Source: Morinoia aosen (taxonomy: Eukaryota > Arthropoda > Malacostraca > Amphipoda > Talitridae). Taken from it: a DNA stretch of 64,000 nucleotides. The position numbers and the translations under genes are program-made. Positions 57,565-64,000 of this stretch are shown here, in pieces. Numbering within the stretch: the stretch's first letter is position 1; the number at the start of each line of letters is the position of its first letter. The DNA lies in contig CM059578.1 in NCBI GenBank assembly GCA_030386875.1, positions 26,025,009 through 26,089,008 on the forward strand, read 5' to 3'. The notes beneath the pieces were generated by a model, which searched no databases, had not been told where the DNA came from, and saw nothing but the letters and a program-made list of their open reading frames with translations.

Positions 57565-60500
57565 TTTCGCTTTCACCGTATATTCCCATACTCTTGGAGC
57601 GGCAGCCCTCACCGTGATCAGAAAATATTTTTGTCATCTGAAAACGGTTTTTCAGGCGTCTTGTGTCGATTTATAACCACAAAATTAAACTCTTTTTTGT
57701 TTTGAATGTTCGAATGAATTTTGATGGAATTTAAAAAATTGAATTAAATACAGAAACCTCAGGTATTTAAACCATTCAAAGTCCTTCAAATGTCTGCTTT
57801 GGCAATTTACTCCAGTTCTAAGTTTGAGCAACATACTACGTATATTCAGTTCTAAAAATTTAAAAATATATTGCTCCATCATAAATTGTACCAAAGTGAG
57901 ACTATTCTTTTCATTGTGTTAGGTAACATGTCGTGTGTCATCAAAGAATGATACAAAAAGCTAGCAAATTCTCTTCAGAAATACAGACAAAAATTTCAAA
58001 ATGTGTGTGTTCGACGATTTTCTTCATTGCGCATAAAAACCTGCTTCGTTCCAGATAATTCAAAGTCTTACTAAGATTCTCTTTTCGATGGGTAAGGTGA
58101 ATAAAGAAATTAAAAGAAGTCAATGAAAACTTGGGAATCTATAAATAGTAAATAACTACTAATGTGTATTTGTTAAAAACAGGAAGAAATTCTAAGTTTC
58201 AACAATATTGTTTATGCATGCACATTTAATTATAAACGAAGTCGAAATTAATAATATCTGATAAGACTCGAGTATATGAAATGAATAAAATATCTTATGC
58301 GGTCTTCGAGGATCACTTCTTTCCATCGAGAAATTAGTTTTATAGAATGAATCAAGTAACATTGTTCGATTCTTCAAACATTTAAATTTCGCCCTTCTTG
58401 CAAAATTTCAATATTATTATAACCTACAATTTTGGGGTGTTTTATTCGCCTATGGTACCGTACTTCTAGTTGAACAACATGTCTTTTGGTGTGTGTATTC
58501 GATCGACAGGCATGCGACATGGTCGGCTCCTATTTGCCTCTTTCATTCCGACCACGAGAAGTTCTTTGAGGCAGAGTCAGTGCATTAGTGACTTTGCTTC
58601 TCAGTTCGAGCTCCAGGACGGAATGCGTTCTCTGCCTTGGCATCGTATTATGTAAATTTATGATGATTTGGAACCGAATTTTTTTCACGTGCTGTCGTGT
58701 GTAAACCAGCATCGTCGACGTTCGCTTTGCGCTTAAATTTCGGAATTCTTTTAATCTCAGCCAGTCGCCCAACTGAGCTTCAACATGCATGCTGCGCTTT
58801 GCTTTCAGGACTTGCGAGATCCGCTCAAAATCTTACAAAAAAAAAACGGAATGAAATGAACGAGGAAAACCATGTGGAACTAAAAAGCTAAACAACGCTG
58901 CTGATACTTTGAATGCACTATGTGTCCCATTGGGAAGGAAACAAAAGTTTAAACACTGATAATATTTTTATTACTGTTCGATATTCTTTCAAGCCTGTTT
59001 GATATTCCTCCAAATCATTAATAAAATTCAAAAAATTACGTTTCTTTAATTAACAGCGTTTTTTGGGGGCGAGAATATCATTCGAATCATTGTACTGAAC
59101 AACTGATACGTACTTTTAGGAGAGAAAGTTAACACGAAGGCTGTGCGAAAAAGAGATTCGATGGAATTCCAACATCACCGATAACACTTTGAACGGAATG
59201 TGAACCACCGGTGGCCGCGGAGCGGATTTTCACAATGCAGCTGACTGAATTGTAGTCACAAATTCAATATTCAATAATACGTCATTTAAGCTAAATGAAG
59301 GCGTGATCCAGTTAAATGCTTGCTACTTTTCAAATTATGGACTACCATTGACTTATAATTTGAGTTGAATATGAACTTCCTTTTAACCGATTGTGGTCAG
59401 TGTTAATGATGTTAATCGATAACAAACATAATTCATAAATTTTCAATTTTTTCCTGAGATAAACATAACCCTTTAACCAAATCACAAACTAGATTCTACT
59501 ATAACGATTTTTCACTTGTGCTAGCCAATTTCGATGCAAACTTTCACTCGCTAATTCATCAACTCACATTAACATCAACTCTGATGTTAACCCATCGCTC
59601 AGATCAATGCCATCCAACAATTTCAAGAATCAAAATGTGGAAAAATTTTCAAAGTTGTAGATTGAAATGTATGTGAGCAAAATGTTACCACACATCATCT
59701 GATGAAAGTGAAACTTCAATGTTGAATCTGCTTCCAATTCAGTTCAGAGATTAATTTGCGTCAGCTTTGTACTTAAATAGAATACAAGCCGCTGCAACTG
59801 ACATAGATGCGAGAAATGTGAGCTGTGTTGCGTGAGTGCTTTGATTATCCTGTACTTGGTAAAAATACATAATATATACTCGCATCGTCTAACCTTAATA
59901 TAAAGTTTACTGCAAGAACCCAAAAGAAACCATTCCCGCAGAACAACATCACAGGAAACCCCAAGATAAAATTCTCTTAATGGATACGTCATTAATAAGC
60001 CGAGGTTCACGTTTGGAATATTAGCGAATGGGAGAGAGAGAGCTGAGAACAATAAAGGACCACGTACATACATTTATTCAGACCAGACAGAACACTCGTA
60101 CAGCTGCAATCGTTACTATGGTAATATCAAACTCAGAACCAAAGTTAAGGCAGCATTTGCAAGGTAGATAGCATCGACAGCGCAGCTCTTACGTTTCCAA
60201 GCATTATTAACAAAATTTCAACAGAAGGGAGGCATTCACCAGGAAGATAACATCAATAAGGATGGAACACAATGAGAGTATTTACCTTGCAGATAATATC
60301 AATAGTAGCCCAATATACTCATGGAGGCACTCATGAAAAGGGAACACTCGCGACTATATACGCCGCTGCCAGCCTAAATTAATCAAGCTGGGACTGAATC
60401 AACAGTGCACCATGCCGACAATCAACGTATGTCAACAGCCTCTTGCGATTCAGGGGACTATGCGCCGGAAATTTGAAGGCTGATTTGTCGACAATGCTCT

Positions 60501-60860
60501 GCTTACTCATTTTCCGTGAAAACATTGTTTGCATCACGGGACGCTTTTATGCTGCAAAAACTTGATGGACCAAACAACTCGACTTAAAGGCTCCCACGGG
60601 AATTGATGACTTGCAAATGCAAGAAAATGTGTAAATGTTATTAGTCAACTTGAAGAGGTTTTGTGCATTGCGACGCAATTTTAGAGTTGTTGCAGAGTGA
60701 AGAAATGAACCAAAGCTCACACTCAGACCTAGAATTAATGCTTAATTATCTTTTGTTATTATGCATGCTAACCAAACACAATACTGAGCGCTGATTTGCC
60801 GAATGTTATTCTGCATACTTAGCAAACGCAGTGCCTGCATTGACTTATCATTTGAAACTG
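57565..60860. other. Intergenic sequence, no gene recognised
   Basis: AT-rich with slightly GC-richer patches near 58.5-58.8 and 60.1-60.5 kb. Frames 58530-58790 and 59744-60073 (minus) match nothing I know. Confidence 0.4.
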
Positions 60861-60869
60861 AACCTTTGG

Positions 60870-61110
60870 TTGCTTCGTTGCTAAGAATATTGATTAAATC
60901 TCGATTGCAGACAGGGACAGTATTTTGAAAAAGAGTCGATGGCAATTTTCATCATCAATAAGTTTTGCGAGTGATATATCCCTAAGCTTCTGTTTGCTTC
61001 ATGAGTTAGAATAATGATCAATATAAATTGCAGACAGGGACTGTATTTCGGAAAAAATTTGCATCATTTTATTTTTGAACATCAATAAAAATTTCGAATG
61101 ATATGTTCTA
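60870..61110. repeat. ~120-bp direct duplication, diverged
   Basis: TTGCAGACAGGGACAGTATTT occurs at about 60904, and TTGCAGACAGGGACTGTATTT at about 61028. The surrounding sequence is also shared (CATCAATAA...TTTCGA.TGATAT). Confidence 0.65.
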
Positions 61111-61596
61111 AAACTACGCAACTAATGATACATGCTTCGTGAACCATAACGAATAGGACATTTTTTATGTGAGCAAGATATCTTTACTTCATGTTTCAAA
61201 TACCTTTCCCCTAAGGCTGGAAATCAATTCGCTCCTTCCTTTAGTTTCATTTTTACTACGAATTTTGAAGTAATTTCCACTACTCATTTCCTTCGGGCGC
61301 ACTCATACAGCTTCCGGTAATTAATCTGTATAGTTATTCCTTAGCGATTCTAGTTTTCGTTTTCATGTAAAGTAGTTAAATAATTACCAGCCCACTACTC
61401 GACATGTGAAAATTTTGCTCAGTTTAAGTTTACTCTGCCTCACTCAACACACTTCCGATTTGATAATATTCGCTCCCGACTATCTTTGGGTTCCCATTTA
61501 CTTCATTCAAAAATCTTGTGACAACTCTCTTCAAATGATCCTACGTATGATCCTACACAGATTGTCTTAGCACTTGAATGTAGAGATCTGGTGAAT

Positions 61597-62017
61597 CGAT
61601 TTTATGATATTTCTAATTGTATCGAAATGATTGAAACATGTTCAATCACTTCGATTTTATGATATTTCTAATTGTATCGAAATGATTGAAACATGTTCAA
61701 TCACTTCGATTTTATGATATTTCTAATTGTATCGAAATGATTGAAACATGTTCAATCACTTCGATTTTATGATAATTCTAATAGTATCGAAATGATTGAA
61801 ACATGTTCAATCACTTCGATTTCATGATAATTCTAATTGTACCGAAATGATTGAAACATGTTCAATCACTTCGATTTCATGATAATTCTAATTGTACCGA
61901 AATGATTGAAACATGTTCAATCACTTCGATTTCATGATAATTCTAATTGTACCGAAATGATTTAAACATGTTCAATCACTTCGATTTTATAATAATTCTA
62001 ATTGTACCGACATGATT
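61597..62017. repeat. 55-bp tandem array with a palindromic core, 7.6 copies
   Basis: The unit is CGATTTTATGATATTTCTAA, then TTGTATCGAAATGATTGAAA, then CATGTTCAATCACTT. TGATTGAA...CATG...TTCAATCA is a near-perfect palindrome in nearly every copy. The first three copies are almost identical; later ones share TTCATGATAATTC and GTACCG variants. Confidence 0.95.
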
Positions 62018-62024
62018 GAATGTG

Positions 62025-64000
62025 AATAGCTTGACCGTAGCTAATTTAATTAAACATCGAGGAATACATTGTTTTCGGTTATCCTAAGATCCTTGTTTTC
62101 ATTATTAAGCTTAGATGAAGTGTTGTGCTGAAGCGTAACAAAACCAATTCCAGGTATATTTTAACTCTGTTTTATTTCAACCGGATTTTTTCCATATTCT
62201 TGGCAAATTTTCATAATTTTGACAACCATTTTTCTCTTCGTGGTCCCTATTTCCCTATTCGTTACGCCGCATTTATATATTATATATTTAAATTATTATA
62301 TATCATATTTATGTATATACATTATTTATCTACTACCTTACTGAAGACATTATATTTCGGGGTAACATAATTACTGAGAGCCCTTTGTATACTATGTAGT
62401 TACAACTCTGCGCAATATTTTTCACTCACGCTTTCTTTGTCTTGTTCGTAACAAATATTTTCACGGACCCAACTAGCCAAAAAATTTTCCTCCGGCACAC
62501 TTGGGAGCTCCGTTCCTTCCCTTCCAGTTCCTTACCACGTCGACTGCAGCGTCTTAAACTGAAGTTCTTCATCCAACTCACATTAGAGTTACTTTTAGAG
62601 ATCAGTTTCGAAAATAACGAATATCAAATATATCGTGACATTATTTAATTTTCATTAAGTATTTATGAAAATTGAGTCAGTGACTGCTGGTCGGTCAGCA
62701 GCATTATAAAAATTCCCTCAACGAGTCAGCAGCTTTAACGAGCTGCTTTATATAATTACAGCTCTGACCTGTAGACCGCATGATTTATTCCCTCATGTTC
62801 GATATTGGAAACACGTAACCAGCTGATAGGAACAAAGCTTTCTCAGTGTTTCAAAACTGTTGGAGTTCTTTTTATTTAAGTTTAATGCACTAAATATCCC
62901 TCCTGAAACACCCCTGTGACCCATATGTTGGGTGTCGAATTATGTGCAAATTGATCCCCTCGCAAAGATTACGTAAGCTTTCGTTTATCCAAAAACAAAA
63001 GTTCTTACAGTACTGCCATGAGAATTTTTGTAGCTGGGCATGACAGGTCTGGATTCAGTCACTCGTTTCTGGCCAATTAAGGAGACTCGTAACAAAGAAA
63101 AGCTCATCTACGCATCCAAAGCAAACAGATTACGCTCGCTTTGATAACTATTCAAACCTATAAAACACGATTGAAGCACGTGAAGTGAGTGGAGGGGAAT
63201 TTAATTCTAAGCATGGATCTGCGCAGTTTGAATTTTCAATTTTGACTAAACTAAAAGATTCTATGGGATATTTTTAATAGAACATTAACCCTAGTTCTTA
63301 ATATGAACTTCTTTTTTGTAGCGTTTGTTTAAAGTGCTGCACAACCCCGACATCATTTTAAATGGGAATGCTAAAAGCAATTCAACCCAGTAAGAACAGG
63401 TCTGAACATCTAGTTTTGAACTGATTTTAAAAGCTATGCAGTTCACACTGTTTTTCCCTTCATGACTCCAAGCCAATTTTATTAATCCCTTTGCCAAGTG
63501 ACCTCGTCACAAATAATTTACCGACTGGGTAGCCATACTACACATGCGAAGACGTCTTGTTTAGTACGAATGCAAATTTTTTCGTCTTAAAAGAATATTT
63601 CCTGAAATCAGCGTAACACTACAAGCACATTTGTGACTTTCGAGGCTGCGATGGGTGAATAAATATGATTCAATAACATTGCCAGAAATAATAAGGTATG
63701 ATAACAAAATTCTTCTTAATAGCACTAATTTCTATCATTACTGACTATTCTACTATTATTTATAGAAGTCAAATTGCAGCATGTTTCCGAAATAACCATT
63801 TAAATCGTTTGAACGATGTGAGCAATTTTCGCCCGCTTCTTTTCAAACGCATAGATCTCGCTGAAGTACACATTTTCTATTTGGCAAAGGGACGTAAATT
63901 TGTGGACAATTCCTCATGATGCCATATATTTACTGAGCATAATCCCGGAGCCAATCTGTGCCCAAAGTTGTAACAAATCTATCGACTATAGGCGGGTCAT
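62025..64000. other. Intergenic sequence with a dispersed hairpin repeat
   Basis: No gene seen. Positions 62653-62721 are the partner of 2519-2586. Frames near 62125, 62442, 63291 and 63698 are unsupported. Confidence 0.4.
62653..62721 (+). repeat. Dispersed repeat, copy 2 (partner at 2.5 kb)
   Basis: Shares TTTATGAAA.TTGA, GTCGGTCAG and GCATTATAAAAATTCCCTC with 2519-2586. The hairpin here is CTGCTG-GTCGGT-CAGCAG. A second inverted pair (AGCAGCTTTAACGAGCTGCT) follows immediately and is not in the other copy. Confidence 0.6.

Noticed and set aside
1..64000. tRNA, rRNA or snRNA genes
   Set aside because: Scanning for a tRNA B-box (GTTCRANTC) gave only isolated near matches without a plausible cloverleaf; no rRNA-like block was seen.

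Overview
This window reads as a piece of an AT-rich insect (arthropod) nuclear chromosome. It has no bacterial gene layout. The recognisable coding sequence lies in short exons with GT-AG junctions, and the rest is dominated by minisatellites, foldback and terminal-inverted-repeat elements, and decayed Penelope-like retroelements. The arthropod assignment rests on a 7-transmembrane chemoreceptor of the gustatory/odorant receptor superfamily, a family typical of arthropods. The species could not be identified.

The one gene that can be built with confidence is on the minus strand, from a start codon at 26401 to a stop at 9068. Nine coding exons with compatible phases join into one 412-residue open frame with about seven membrane segments. 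Its last three introns are all phase 0, the pattern known for insect gustatory receptors, so it is called a gustatory-receptor-like chemoreceptor. Its introns carry a piggyBac-like MITE (21.9-22.2 kb), a nested transposon complex bounded by inverted repeats (12.8-16.1 kb), a 25-bp perfect inverted repeat around a hammerhead-like motif (11.1-11.3 kb) and a short tandem array (10.3-10.8 kb).

Region by region. 1-9 kb holds a 26-bp array with a higher-order period, an inverted-repeat element with an amplified core, a hairpin-bearing 37-bp array and a 54-bp array. 9-26.4 kb is the receptor gene. 26.5-34.3 kb holds an exactly periodic 20-bp minisatellite, a 30-bp minisatellite, a copy of a 270-bp MITE and a short 57-bp array. 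34.3-42 kb is mostly featureless, with a hAT MITE showing an 8-bp target duplication and a small TIR MITE. 42.2-43.3 kb is a decayed Penelope-like element (reverse transcriptase thumb, connector, GIY-YIG endonuclease) on the minus strand. 45.2-45.8 kb has a hydrophobic unidentified ORF. 47.4-51.3 kb holds 24-bp, 69-bp and 32-bp arrays; the 32-bp unit carries a consensus splice donor on the minus strand. 52.2-53.6 kb is a second Penelope-like relic on the plus strand, split by a MITE. 54-64 kb is otherwise sparse, with a MITE, several duplications and a 55-bp palindromic satellite.

Most long open frames here are products of repeats whose unit contains no stop codon. They are listed under rejected items, not as genes. 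All splice models are by eye and need transcript support.
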